Assembly (NCBI RefSeq): GCF_011386835.1
Contig: NC_088799.1
Location: forward strand, 71,691,302 to 71,755,301
Source: Chrysemys picta bellii
Lineage: Eukaryota > Chordata > Testudines > Emydidae
DNA: 64,000 nt
Direction: 5' to 3'
The notes under the pieces are model-generated. The model saw only the letters and a program-made list of their open reading frames with translations, searched no databases and was not told the origin of the DNA. The position numbers and the translations under genes are program-made. Numbering within the stretch: position 1 is the first letter of the stretch; each line of letters starts with the position of its first letter. Positions 1-11,004 of the stretch are shown here, piece by piece.

Positions 1-53
1 ACTCTTTGCTGTTTTTACAGATCCAGACTAACACGCCTACCCCTCTGATACAA
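1..53 (+). mobile_element. Penelope-like repeat, 3' tail fragment
   Basis: The opening bases, with the motif CCAGACTAACACGCCTACCC (20-39), match from memory the end of the widespread amniote Penelope-like repeat that normally follows a hammerhead ribozyme core. The ribozyme itself would lie to the left, outside the window. Orientation is inferred from the related copies at 41529 and 53818. Confidence 0.6.
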
Positions 54-2170
54 GCTTTGAAAAAAGATTCTGGGTTGTAATTCCTTAAATATATTTGATC
101 TACTGGAGCAGTATTAATCCATCATATTCAGTCTCCTGCCTGATGCTCTCAGAAATACGTGATACTGCAGAGGGAAAAGCCAAATATAATGCAGCTCGCA
201 GTTTGTACAATGCTGAACAGGGGTTTACGGTGGATATTCCTTCAGAACAAATAAGGATGTTGTAAGAGGCCTGCAGTGACTGAGGGACTGGATCAGATTG
301 TCTAAACATTCTTTTCCAACACCTAATATGTATGAAACTTTAAGTATAACCTGACTTTGTGAAGACAGTGCAGCAAGTTGTGGATGAAATATAAGATCCC
401 TGCCTAGCATACGGAGAGAATACAGAGAGGACTCTAGTCGCAGCTCTGTTCAGTGTGCTACAACATTCTGTTTGTATGACACCAGAGAAGTTCAACAGGA
501 CCAAATATTGAAAGATGAAAAATTCTGTCTGAGAAATTAACTCTCAAGATATTAATATCAGAATTTTACTCCTGCCTTTCTCTTTCCTGTTACATACAGT
601 AACTGGATCTTTTTCAGAGTAAGCTCATCTCCCGGTTCCAAAGAAAACAAAACAAATAGAAAACCAACACCAATGTATTTTGAAATATAGTGGTAGCACT
701 CATCTAAAACCAGGAATAAATAAAACTCGCTCGTTTCCAAAAACATTGTAGAGCAAGTTTCTGAGTTTTGTTATCCTCCAGCAGATGTCACAGAGGTATG
801 TTGCTTGTCTGAAAGTAATTAGATGTATCTGGAATGTGAGTCACAACATCTCTTTCAATGGGGAGTTTGGGGTAGAGAGGAATAGGGGGATTTGGTTGGC
901 ATCTCTAGACACCAGATGTTTTCCTCATTTACTATAGGGGTAATATTTAAGTAAATAATTTTTGTTTTGATGGTATATGTGAGTAGTAATAGAGAGGACA
1001 TTAGCTACTTCGATTGGATTATTTCTAAGAAGCAATCTCTGTCTGAAGATCTTTAACTTAGAGGTGTTCCTCCTCTGCCAACGTATCTCCAAGGACAGGG
1101 TAGGGGAAGGGGAAAACTTTGACAACAATATTTTTCTTCAAAGGTGTGTAGTCCCATCTCAATAGGGTGGGCCTCTTTAAATCCACATAGAGGGGCGGGA
1201 GAAGCCATCATGCCATCATTCTGTGATAGAAACACGCCAGGCCCCCCCCCAAAGAAATCCCAAGCCAAATGCTGTGGCATGGTTGGCAGGGAAGAGCAGC
1301 AGGCCTGTTTCCCTGAGCAGTGACCCACTAATTTTGATGGAATAAATGGGCCCAAAGAGTCCAAGTTGTTAGCATAACCCAGTCACTGTCCAACGTTAAA
1401 TGGTGTTAAACAAGGTTTGGGGTTTGGTATACAGAGACCTCCGCCTGCTTAGTACCATGGCCAACACACCATTAAGAATCCTTTTAACCTTTTATTAAAG
1501 ATACAGAAAAAGAAGGAAAAACAGTTAAAGTATTTGAAATGTAGAGTATCAAGTACGGCTTTCATTTTAACAATATCCTTGTTAAAATGAGTTTCCTTTC
1601 TCTTTAGCTGGAGAGCGATTTTAGAGGAAACACTGCTCAGGCCCCTCATTGGACAGTATTTTAGATGGTGGTAACTGGCGTTTTGGGAAAAAGGAGAAAT
1701 TGTTAGTTGAGATAGGCGGGAGCTGTTAATAAAATCAAATCAAATAAAAACAAGACACATACACACAAAAAGGGAGAGAAAAGACCAGCAAATAAAGAAC
1801 ATGCAGCTTTTGTCTCTAGTGTTGACTCTGACTTGTAACCTCACTGTTGGAAAAAATACAGGCTGAGCACACGGTCTTGCCAGCCATTCTGAGACCCGGC
1901 AAACTTGTACCATCATCAGGCTCTTTCAGGCTTTGATTTTAGTTGCCTTTATGGTTCACAGGCTTGCAGCAGTGCTGCAAAATATACAGTACAGGCCATC
2001 AAAGACAATATTTTAGACAGAAGGCAAAAGGTGAGGGGGTAAGGAAGAAAAAGGACACGTGTGTGAGATATAGTGTCTCGCATCCCAGGTGGGGTTGAGG
2101 CGGGATTGTGTGCAGAATTTAAATTTTACTTCTTTTGGAGGGGCACGTTAAGTACATGATGTTATGAGGA
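54..2170. other. Gene-free AT-rich intergenic stretch
   Basis: Short reading frames here (largest about 103 codons) are low-complexity or lack any recognisable domain, and no splice-like exon pattern is visible. I see no repeat family I can name with confidence. Confidence 0.5.
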
Positions 2171-2174
2171 AATA

Positions 2175-2440
2175 CAGTACACCCTCACTATAACGAACCC
2201 CTGGAGATCCAAGCCATTTGGTTTTATAGGCAGAGGTTCGTTACAGCAAAAGAGAAGGGGGCCGCAGAACTCCTCTGGTCCCGGGGCTGTGGTGTGAGCG
2301 GAGAGAGAGAGAAAACACCTCCGGCCCCAGGGCTGGAATTGCTCCTCTCTCCCCCTGCTGCAGCCCCGGGGCCCGAGTAGCTCTGTGACCCTGCTAATTA
2401 TTGGGGGGGGGCAGAGGAGGAAGAGGTGGTGATGTCATCT
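2175..2440 (+). mobile_element. pogo/Tigger-like DNA transposon fragment
   Basis: A TA dinucleotide (2173-2174) is followed by CAGTACACCCTCACTATAAC, the look of a pogo/Tigger left terminal inverted repeat. A second partial motif, GGTTCGTTACAGC, lies about 70 bp further on. The following 200 bp are GC-rich. I cannot find the matching right end, so this is a truncated or diverged non-autonomous copy. Confidence 0.45.
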
Positions 2441-3727
2441 GGGTCCCTCTTTCTCTGGCCAGGATAGGTCAGGATTAGGATGACAAAGGCCCAACAGTGA
2501 CATGGTTGATCCTGGAGTTCCAGGAGATAGTGGAGGTGGCAGCCATGATGGTGAGGCTCACTTCTTTTTTGTCAGATGTCATCTTCTACTATTTTTCCCC
2601 ACAAAGTCCTTTCTTTTTAATAACACCAAAAGGGAGTGATGGGTGAAATAGCACATCCCCAATTAGACCTTATTTCTGATGCACCAATTTTGGTCCATTG
2701 ATTTCTGGTCCCCCACTTTCCTCATTAACCAGGCATGATCTTAACAAAGTCCTTGAGTTCTGTCAGTAGGCCTTTTGGTTTGGGCTAATTCAGTCTCTCT
2801 ACCTCTTTTTTGCACCTTTTCCCATCAACAGCTGTTGTTAGAAGTCATTGTCCCATTTTAGGAACTTTCACTCACTTTTTACCTTTGAACTCACAATTAG
2901 GGTGAATTGGTAGGCCCAATTATTACATCATTACCTGGCTACTGAGTGCTGAGAGGCGGAATAAAATAGGTCTGTGTAGTCTCTCTAGCCCCTGCTCTGG
3001 TGGGGGTGACGGTGACAAATCGTCTGCCCTGAGAGGGACTGGTGGGACTGTCATTTTCCCTCAAGCTAGGTGGGCAGAGTTGAGATGTAGGGGAGGTGAA
3101 TAGAGCTGTATGTTAGAGTGATAAAAGGAGAATAGCCACAGTGTTCATGCCTCTGTGCAGCTTCAACGATTGGTACATTTCAGTGACCTCAGTCATTAGC
3201 ATATTTTCTTAATGTCTCTATTGAGAACAATTTGCTGAATGCTGGATGTTATCACGTTGAGCCTAATTGCTATAACCCTTTGTACTGGCCTCAAGGTGTG
3301 TTGGTGAGGGCTGGATGTCACTTTGAGAACTGTATTTGGGATTGAACTGCTGACTTTTTTTCCATATGCCAGGGAACCTTAGTGTTTTAAGGTGGTGACT
3401 TTTGCAGAGTGGGTGTGAAGCACACTAGTGTCTCCCTGGGAGAACCAAGCTTTCAGGAGGGCACCACAAATCCAGGCGCAGATTGTGTAGCTCACAGGAC
3501 ATCTAACTATATTATTAATCAACACTATTTGGGGATGGTGACCGACCTTTTTCTCCCCATTCTTCCTCTCAATACAAACCAAACAACGTCTGTCGGTTTT
3601 CCCTTTTGTGTATCCAGTGTTGCTCTCTGCATGGCTTTTAGCCAGAGTAGCCACCCTAAACCCCTTTGTCACTGAAAGAACCAGGCATTGCTTGGACTTT
3701 TTGAAAATATGTGTTTATCCTCTAATC
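2441..3727. other. Gene-free intergenic stretch
   Basis: No domain-bearing reading frame. The overlapping opposite-strand frames at 3379-3675 are mutual shadows without recognisable motifs. Confidence 0.45.
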
Positions 3728-4041
3728 CACTGTTTCTCAACTGGAGGGTCATGACCCAGAGAGGGGTCATGAAACGCTATTAGCTGTGTTGCGAGGAGTT
3801 GAAAATGTTATAATCTAAAGTAAAGAAAATCTTACTTCCCTGCTCCCCACACATCCTTACCCTTCAAGGTCAACTATTCTCTCTGAACCACTCAAAACAC
3901 ACACACATACAAATAAATTATATAGGCTTCTCATTGTTCTCACTGATACACCTTTTTACTTTAATAGTTAATGTAAGGGGGTTGCAAACATTTTGATTTT
4001 GAATAAGGGGTCACCAACCTGAGAAGACTGAGAAATAGTTG
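3728..4041. mobile_element. Old hAT-type MITE
   Basis: The left end CACTGTTTCTCAAC and the reverse complement of the right end (CAACTATTTCTCA) form an imperfect terminal inverted repeat of the Charlie/hAT kind. Flanking 8-mers CTCTAATC (3720-3727) and TTCTAAGC (4042-4049) agree at 6 of 8 positions, as expected for an aged 8-bp target-site duplication. No coding potential. Confidence 0.6.
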
Positions 4042-4049
4042 TTCTAAGC

Positions 4050-5768
4050 AATAGAATCTATGACTCCATATATGGAGAACAAAAACATATCTAAGGGTCT
4101 GTGTCATTAAAGCATGGAAAAGACACAGGGCAGTGATGCCCGATTAAAGTGTTTCCCTCTACAAAGATCTGCACTGTTCACATTGATTTGCTTTCATCAG
4201 GTCCAACAGCAAAGCAATAATTCATAATGAACATATTTTGAAATGGAATGGAATATGTTTAACTGAAGGGGCTGTATGAACTCAGGCCATCAATCATTTC
4301 TCCCACAATTCTCATTTTAAGCTGTCTGCCTAACAAGAAACATTATAGTCTAGTGACATATTGACGGGGGAAGTTAGTGAGCCCACTTGAAGCTGTAGGT
4401 TTTGGTTTCATTGCTCAGTCATTAAGAATTGCTTGTAGGGGTCAGCACGAACTCCCATTAATTCCATACATCACAAATTCAGAAAAATCAATCCCCAAAC
4501 CATCCTTTCTAATTTTTGCTCCTCCCTTGTGCAGTGTTACAGTAGCAGTATTTTAATAGGGCGCACTAGTGAGCCCCTAGCTCTCACTTCCCGATTTCTT
4601 GTGATGTTCCATCACAGCAGAGTTACTTTTCATTTTAGAATGATCACCAGGCAAAAGAGAGATCACAGTTGTACGGTCTTGCTTGTGAATTACAATGTTC
4701 TGAAGCTAATTCTATATAGCATGGACCCAGCATGGAAAATGGAAGTGACGCTCGTGAACCAGGCAGTGCTGATTTTTTATGTTTTAAGAATAACTTGAGT
4801 AATATGGTGTCGTTAACTTTCAAATCAAGGTTAGGAGAGATGTTGTTCAGTCTCTGTTTTGCACCACATATAATTCAGCTCTCATAGGCTGTGAGACTCG
4901 GTTAAAAACCATTGGGTTTGTTTTTCCTCCCTTACAGGTGAAAAACAAATTATTCCTGTTAATGTCAATGGATTTGCTTTTCTCCTGGACCTAGCATTAT
5001 TATGAGCTCAGGGTGGAATTCACCCCTATGCAGAGAGCTATGCAGTGCCCTCTCTGCTGTTGATCCACAGCCTCAGTGTGGAAATATAGCTGGAGGGATT
5101 GCAGAGTCTGCTAAGGCAGGGGGCGTTTTACCAGCTCTGAGGAGAGCTATGGGGGAAGCACTGTGGAGGAAACACTATGTCCTGCCAGCAATAGTAGGTT
5201 CTTAAGCTGATTTTGCCTGGGATGCAGACTGAGGCAGCTCTCAGGCCTGGCCTAACTTGTTTCTCGGTTTCAATGATCCTTATGAGACTTTGCAGGGAGG
5301 CAAAATTTCTGGAGCACAGGTCTACCCTAATCATGCCTCCTCCAACTCCAGTCTGCCCCCTCCTACCCACCTAGCCTGCAGAATGCTCACTGTGCTGCTC
5401 TGACGGTGGCAGAGTTGTAAGAGCCAGTTATGAGCTTAGGGTAGGGACTGTTTACTGGAGACATTCCCTGGGAGATTGGTCCTGTGCCTGTCCCACAGCC
5501 CTTTTTATGCCTCTCTAGCTGATGCACAACAATCCCAGGGCAATGATGAATGGGGCTTATTGTTTTAAAATTACAATTTCTCCTGAAAAACAACGGCTTC
5601 AGTTAAGGCAAAAATATTTTTTCAAATCTCAAACAAGTTTCCCCAAAACAAATATAGTGTAGAGATTTCATGAGCTCCTGACACTTCGATCTTCTCCTGA
5701 CCCTAATCTTTTCACCAGTGTGGGTGTCCTAGAGCCCTGAGAGGGTGTCGGCACTCTTCCCATTAGCT
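4050..5768. other. Gene-free intergenic stretch
   Basis: Reading frames up to about 89 codons (4529-4798) have no recognisable domain and no conserved-looking composition. Nothing else identified. Confidence 0.45.
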
Positions 5769-6344
5769 CAGGGGTCGGCAACCTTTCTGAAGTGGTGTGC
5801 CACGTCTTCATTTATTCACTCTAATTTAAGGTTTTGCGTGCCAGTAATACATTTTAACGTTTTTAGAAGATCTCTTTCTATAAGTCTATAATATATAACT
5901 AAACTATTATTGTATGTAAAGTAAATAAGGTTTTTAAAATGTTTAAGAAGCTTAATTTAAAATTAAATTAAAATGCAGAGCCCCCTGGACTGGTGGCCAG
6001 GACCTGGGCAGTGTGAGTGCCACTGAAAATCAGCTCGCGTGCCGGTTTTGGCACGCGTGCCATAGGTTGCCTACCCCAAGGGCTGCACGGGGGGGGGGGG
6101 GGCAAGTGGGGTAATTTGCCCCAGGCCCTGCAGGGGCCCCCACGAGAGTTTTTTGGGGCCCCTGGAGCGGGGTCCTTCACTCGCTCTGGGGTCCCCAGAA
6201 AATTCTTGCGGGGCCTGGGCCCCCGGAGCTTCTTCCGCTCCGGGTCTTCGGTGGCAATTTGGCGGCAGGGGGGTCCTTCTGCCCTGGGACCCGCAGAAGA
6301 CCCGCAGACCCCCTGAATCCTCTGGGTGGCCCTGCCTACCCCTG
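5769..6344. mobile_element. hAT-type element with perfect 8-bp TSD, interrupted
   Basis: The left end is CAGGGGTCGGCAACC. The right end reads ...TTGCCTACCCC, then an insertion, then TG. The flanking 8-mers CATTAGCT (5761-5768 and 6345-6352) are identical, the target-site duplication length of hAT transposons. The body is AT-rich in its first 230 bp and carries palindromic GGCACGCGTGCC near the right end. No transposase frame, so it is non-autonomous. A second element is nested at 6078-6334. Confidence 0.8.
6078..6334. mobile_element. GC-rich element nested in the hAT element's right terminus
   Basis: The octamer CCTACCCC occurs immediately left (6070-6077) and right (6335-6342) of this segment, so it looks like an 8-bp target duplication made inside the outer element's terminal repeat. 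The ends share an AGGGC motif in inverted orientation. The body is very GC-rich with a run of 14 G at 6089-6102. Reading frames here (for example 6017-6316) are composition artefacts. Confidence 0.7.
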
Positions 6345-6352
6345 CATTAGCT

Positions 6353-6983
6353 GATTCACTAAGGTAGTTTTCCAGACCTGCATTACAGGCTTCTGCTGTA
6401 GAACATAACATTATTCTATTTTAATACATATGTAAAGGCTTTTATGTATCTCCGGTTTCAGAGTCCACCAAAGAGATAGTTTATCCTCTTCATGTGTAAG
6501 TTATTTCTGTTCACATAGGTTTCTAGCAATTGCCCCTGCCACCATCCTGCATCAAAGTTATCCAGACCATTACCAAGTACGCATTTACACTTATTATAAA
6601 GCTAACCATAAAATTCTGGCCATGAAGCAATCAATATTTGATGCAGTTAACATTTCATAAAGATGAAATATCACCTGCTATAGTGACAATCTATGAGGTT
6701 ATACAGATCTTTATGGCTTCATAAAAAATTTTTTCTTGGTTGTTTTCCTCATTTCTAACTCTTTCTTTAAAGGCTTCTTTAATTTACATCTTGGAAAACA
6801 CCCCATCATGGGTTTAAAAAACGTGAAGAAAGAAGTGTGTAGGGAAACCTTTCAGGCTTGTGGCTTAATTAAAACTGATGTAGAAATTGCCCAGGGAGAA
6901 AAAAAGAAAGCAATTAACAGCAATTTAGGGGTTCAACACATGTTGCCAATTCCCATTCTCTTTTTAAATTAAAAAATACATGT
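6353..6983. other. Gene-free AT-rich stretch
   Basis: Contains a 78-codon open frame (6736-6972) with no recognisable domain. No repeat recognised. Confidence 0.4.
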
Positions 6984-7170
6984 GGCGATATACCTATCTC
7001 ATAGAGCTGGAAGGGACCCTGAAAGGTCATTGAGTTCAGCCCACTGCCTTCACTAGCAGGACCAAGTACTGATTTTTGCCCCAGATCCCTAAGTGGTCCC
7101 CTGAAGGATTGAACTCACAACTCTGGATTTAGCAGGCCAATGCTCAAACCACTGTGCTATCCCTCCCCCC
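6984..7170 (-). mobile_element. CryI-type (tortoise Pol III) tRNA-derived SINE
   Basis: On the minus strand a tRNA-like head carries an A-box-like GGATAGCACAGTGG (around 7149-7163) and a B-box-like GTTGTGAGTTCAATCC (about 7106-7121). It is followed by a tail with GGGTCCCTTCCAGCTCTATG, which resembles a turtle CR1 LINE 3' end. Established knowledge: this arrangement is the cryptodiran turtle tRNA-Lys-derived SINE family mobilised by CR1. It is the best taxonomic marker in the window. Confidence 0.8.
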
Positions 7171-7172
7171 AC

Positions 7173-7175
<3 letters not shown>

Positions 7176-7206
<31 letters not shown>
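7176..7206. repeat. (T)31 homopolymer
   Basis: Uninterrupted run of T next to the 5' end of the minus-strand SINE. Confidence 0.95.
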
Positions 7207-7207
<1 letters not shown>

Positions 7208-10200
7208 GTACCAGTCAGTCACTAGGGCTTCCTTGAAAGAGTAAAACCTTCCAACTCAAACCAAAAGTTTGATGCTGATTCTTCTGAATATATTACAGAA
7301 GCTTGAGGGGGGCCTCTTTTCCTGAAGCAGTATGCATTTCCTGCTGGCCCGTGGTGGGGTGTGATTCCTCACAGGATATTTTTCTGCTCACCCAGCATTT
7401 CAGCTTTGTAAGGGAGAGTGAGCCAAAATCACATATGGAATACACTTGGAAACTGAGAGTCTGATCCAGCTTGTAATGAAGTTAATGGGAGTCCTTCTAT
7501 TGACTCGAACGGGATCTGTATGAGGTCTTAGTAGTCCTGAGCTTTGAGCTATGTTGTCTTCACTGAGAAACCCCAGTGAACTCCTTATTGGTCCTGTCAG
7601 TTCTCCGTGTTGGCCAATTGCTATGATTTTTCTCCTCCGTGCTCTCCTTTTCTTATTACTATTTTCTTGCCACTTGCATAACCAGTGCCAGATGGTGATT
7701 TGAAGCCATCATGGCAGAGATAGATTGTAAGAAGAAATTCCTTCCTCTTTATTGCATGTGGCACAGAATGCTAATTAGACATGTGGCATCAAGTAATCAT
7801 TTGTAGTTAACTGTTTTCAGTTGTAGTACCTTTCTGGTGGGTTGAATAGTGTATATTATAAATACTACAAGATTGCCTTTGTTTTAGCTGCAGCCCCAGC
7901 TGTAGTAACAATGTTTTGGAGAACATACATTCTGAAGTTATGTCCAAGGATGAATTTCTGCATATCAGCAGAAAGTCAGAGAGCTTTGTGGCACAACGGG
8001 TTTATTGAAATAAGAATGTCTTGTCTCATTGCTAAGGCTTTGGCTTATGAAACTTCAGCAAGTCATTGTATAGATTTATCTACAGCTCTATTAGCAGCAT
8101 TACTTAATCCACCTACATTTTGCTTCTGCCTTAAGCCAAAATGTCATTCATTGGCAACTAAAGGACTTTAATTGGAAGACAGCCTGTTAGATTAGTCTCT
8201 TATAAGGAATTTTTTCCACAAGAATAATTATCTCCGCCCACCTTTCAGGGGCTGATAACTTATTTTCCTGTTTGTCTTGCAGTTTTATATCAATCACCTT
8301 AACCGAGTGCATTCATCAGCTGAACTGGTGTGATTAATTAACTCCACATACTGTAAGTCTGAACCAGGAGCATTTGGTGAAGAATAGGCATTTTACTCTT
8401 CAAACCTATAAATATAGACTGGTATTTTGAACTACAAGATTTGTCCAATCTCTCTCTCTCTGTCTCTCTCTCAGTAGGGTGCCTAGTTGGATGGAAAAAA
8501 CTTAGATGGGAACCATTTTCTGTCACAACATGCAGCTCTGTCAAAACTGAAACACTTCACGAAATCATATTGATTTTGCCAATATTTTGTTTGGAAAAAA
8601 CAAAGTTCCACAACGTTGAAACGTTGTCCTGCCTTGACATTTTTGGACCAAAATGTTTCAATGTTTTGTTTTGAAATGACTTTTCATTTGGAATTTTTAA
8701 AATTATGTATTATATATTACAAAAGCCAAAATCAAACCAAAAGATTTAAATAAAAAAAACCCCTTGTTTCCTGACTTTTCCTTTATAGAGAATATAAAAA
8801 AAATTCAGGTTTTGTTCTGATCCTAAACTAAACCATATTTTGAAATCTCAAAAATTTTAGTATAACACAACTTCTGCTCTCCAGATAGCTTTAGTGTCTA
8901 CTCCATACAGAGGAACCAAAGCATATTGAGCATGGATTGTTAACATTTCACTGACTCTCTTGCTGTCACTTCAGTTTCAGTATTTACATTTCTTGGCATG
9001 AATTTCTGCAGTAATTAATTAAATACTTGCACTTAGTGCTGTTTACATGGCCATTCCAGAGGATATTATTTACAGGGGTGAGGTGTGTGTTTGTGTTCAG
9101 ACTGTCTATATTTTTCCCTACAAATTGTCACTGAATAATTTACTCCTGCACTGAAGTAGTGAGCAAGAGGCAAAGTTCCAGGAGGGATGAGTCAGAAGTT
9201 TATAATAGAGATTCTGTGGCTACCTCCAGATGAGTACTAATTTACATGCTTATAGGCCCCAGTTTAGGAAGGTAGTTGAGTATAAATTTAGGGGGACTTC
9301 TCACGTGTCTATGTATCTTGCTGAACTGGGACCTCAGAGAGGATACTTTTTTAATCTGAACTAGTTCTTACCACTGAGACCCATTAACCTATGTCCCCCA
9401 TTGTATTGAACTATTTGATATTATTTACCAAAATACTACCTAAGCCCCCACAAACTGGCATTTCTACTGCTGAGATAGTACAATGAGACATAGAATGTTT
9501 TGAGCTATTTAGGTAGGAAAATACATTTACAGCATCCATTGAGGGGTTTTTTATCAGTACAAGCTTATAAAAAAAATTAAGTGAAATGTGAAAACAAACA
9601 AACAGCCCAAAGAAAACCAGTATCAGTGTTAAATATAGAGATACTAAAATAAATACATACATTGCTTCATGACAGCATGATATGGAAATACTTTTTGCTC
9701 ATTATTGGTAATCCAGAAGTCCACTGACTTACTGAATTCAAAGGGTAATTTCTGTGACTTCTCTTTTTCAACTTGTTGGCATAAAGAGCTAATAGCTACT
9801 ATGGAGAATTGTTTTTTGTACACTAGCTTTAATTATTTTTTTTCTTTTTTGCTCCTTTCCTGCAGCAGAAAAACTTGGTTTCCTTGTAAAGAACAGTAAT
9901 GGTTGCCAGTTGATTCTTCATTCACAAACAACAAAGCTATAGCACATGAATGAATCACTGAAGGAAGTCTAAAGGCTTTAGGGCATTTTGCTCTACACAA
10001 GAGACTTTTATAGCATCCAAAAGATGAAAAATACCTTCTCGGTAGACGTGATATGATGTAGTGATAGACAGAGATTTGCTGCTGCTCTGTGGCTTATCAA
10101 TAAATAGAGACATTCCAAATGCAGAGGTCTTATTACCTTCCTGTGATTATGGCAAGGCTTTGATGTGGATTACAAAATGAAGATAGGGAGTAGGCATGCA

Positions 10201-10654
10201 TACTTTAAGATATACATATTAAAAATACATCAGTGCACTGAGATTCTACATGATTAAGATAGCAAGGAACCTAGTGTTTTCATATAACTTTCTTGCATTT
10301 ATTTAGAATACCTTCACACTCTAATCACAGGAAACTAGATTTTAAAAAGTTGTTGTTCCAAAGAAAAGATTGATGCCAGACCTTCCTGTTACGATTAATC
10401 TAGGTGTTTATGGTGCCTACCAATCACTGCACATTTGTTTTCACATGGTCCATGGGGACCAGAATATATTACTTAACCCACTGCCCAAAAATCTGTATTG
10501 ATTTCAAGAATAAAGACTGTTGAGGCATTCATTTGTGTAGCAAGAGAGTCAAACTCATTTTGTGGAGAGGGCCGAATTACATTTTAAATTATTGTCTCTG
10601 GATTGTGGCTATAAAGTTGGGGCATTTAACACTGAAGATGTTTAAAAGAGTTTG
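7207..10654. other. Gene-free AT-rich intergenic stretch
   Basis: No domain-bearing frame. Includes a short CT-rich tract (about 8446-8472) and, at about 7450-7510, a degenerate short palindrome of the ATTGAC(T/C)... family seen several times in this window. The longest frame (7842-8171, 109 codons) has no recognisable motif and no splice context that would make it an exon. Confidence 0.45.
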
Positions 10655-10662
10655 TTATAGCA

Positions 10663-10996
10663 CAGGGGTCGGCAATGTTTGGCACGCGTCTCGCCAGGGT
10701 AAGCACCCTAGCGGGCCGGGCCAGTTTATTTACCTGCTGACGCGGCAGGTTCAGCCGATCGCCGCCCCCACTGGCCGCGGTTCACCGTCCCGGGCCAATG
10801 GAGGTAGCGAGAAGCGGCGCGGGCGAGGGATGCACTGGCCGCGGCTTCCCGCCACCCCCATTGGCCCAGGATGGTGAACTGCGGCCAGTGGGGGCGGCGA
10901 TCGGCCGAACCTGCCGCGTCAGCAGGTAAATAAACTGGCCCGGCCCGCTAGGGTGCTTACCCTGGCGAGACGCGTGCCAAACGTTGCCGACCCCTG
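10663..10996. mobile_element. Near-complete palindromic hAT MITE
   Basis: The ends are CAGGGGTCGGCAA and TTGCCGACCCCTG. The flanking 8-mers TTATAGCA (10655-10662 and 10997-11004) are identical. The two halves are long inverted repeats of about 120-130 bp around a short GC-rich centre, so the single strand could fold almost end to end. The terminal repeat matches that of the element at 5769, so both were probably mobilised by one hAT transposase. The 114-codon frame running into it is not a gene. Confidence 0.9.
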
Positions 10997-11004
10997 TTAT
11001 AGCA

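Noticed and set aside
6070..6342. CpG island or promoter
   Set aside because: The GC-rich block is bounded by an 8-bp duplication and is a transposon insertion, with no gene beside it.
6984..7170. Functional tRNA gene on the minus strand
   Set aside because: The tRNA-like head is fused to a CR1-like tail, the structure of a SINE.
7842..8171. Host exon
   Set aside because: No recognisable domain, no flanking splice consensus on both sides, and a hydrophobic, Cys-rich random look.
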